Assembly: GCF_900109145.1 (NCBI RefSeq)
Contig: NZ_FNYY01000027.1
Span: 1 to 53,640 of the forward strand
Length of the DNA: 53,640 nucleotides
Reading direction: 5' to 3'
Source of the DNA: Marinovum algicola
GTDB taxonomy: Bacteria; Pseudomonadota; Alphaproteobacteria; Rhodobacterales; Rhodobacteraceae
Part shown: positions 53,526 to 53,640 of the stretch, piece by piece
Numbering within the stretch: position 1 is the first letter of the stretch
Layout: each line of letters opens with the position of its first letter
Notes under the pieces: model-generated
Database searches by the model: none
Told to the model about the DNA's origin: nothing
What the model saw: the letters and a program-made list of their open reading frames with translations, nothing else
Made by a program: the position numbers and the translations under genes

Positions 53526-53640
53526 GTTGAAACGCGAGCTAAAAATTGAAATCGAAACGTAAAATACCACGTCGGATTACGCTTCATCCTACTGGAATCC
53601 TGTAAGAACTTTTTGATGAAACGGCAAAGCAATTGCGACA
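53526..53640. repeat. Candidate tniA-side transposon end with short repeats
   Basis: GTTGAAACGC (53526), ATCGAAACGT (53551) and GATGAAACGG (53615) share a GAAACG core in the same orientation upstream of tniA. The window's last bases read as TGTCGCAATTGC on the minus strand, similar to the TGT-type termini of TniA/TnsB elements. These could be transposase-binding sites and the end. No matching opposite end was found. Confidence 0.4.

Noticed and set aside
1-53640. CRISPR arrays, tRNA or rRNA genes
   Set aside because: No regularly spaced repeats and no tRNA- or rRNA-like sequence were noticed on either strand.

Overview
The window looks like part of a repABC-type replicon (plasmid or chromid) of a marine alphaproteobacterium, most likely a Rhodobacteraceae/Roseobacter-group organism. 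The reasons are the high GC content, the repABC operon with its antisense RNA, a complete Na+-pumping NADH:quinone reductase, and many CUT-type sugar ABC transporters next to enzymes for algal-type carbohydrates.

Layout. (1) 1-8.1 kb: a GntR regulator divergent from an LplABC-like oligosaccharide ABC transporter and a cytoplasmic heparinase II/III-like polysaccharide lyase. (2) 8.2-16.3 kb: nqrABCDEF on the minus strand, divergent from apbE and nqrM, followed by a small membrane protein and a CBS-pair protein. (3) 16.3-18.3 kb: two minus-strand oxidoreductases. (4) 18.4-25.8 kb: a LacI regulator divergent from an ABC transporter, a GH63/MGH-like hydrolase and a D-lyxose/D-mannose isomerase, which reads as uptake and breakdown of a mannosyl compound such as mannosylglycerate. 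(5) 25.9-39.4 kb: a divergent catabolic cluster with a formylglycine-generating enzyme, SDR, IclR-SMP-30 fusion, CUT1 ABC transporter, enolase-superfamily dehydratase and DHDPS-family aldolase on one side, and 2-keto-3-deoxy-galactonokinase, VOC protein, EamA transporter and sulfatase on the other. It is best explained as import, cytoplasmic desulfation and non-phosphorylative oxidation of a sulfated sugar. (6) 39.4-46 kb: a decayed stretch, then repC, repB and repA with an antisense RNA and a candidate centromere palindrome, then a 59-codon acidic ORF behind a perfect palindrome, convergent with a Cre-like tyrosine recombinase. (7) 46-48.3 kb: an IS91-family element carrying a Y2 HUH transposase and a tyrosine recombinase. 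(8) 48.4-53.6 kb: a DUF1403-ScpB pair overlapping tail to tail with a tniQ-tniB-tniA transposition module of the Tn5053/Tn7-like type, whose tniA-side end may lie at the right edge of the window.

The metabolic part (1-39.4 kb) has tight operons with many ATGA start/stop overlaps. The mobile and maintenance part (39.4-53.6 kb) has lower GC, decayed reading frames and several recombinases. Functional assignments are from motif reading only. The substrates of all three catabolic loci are inferred.
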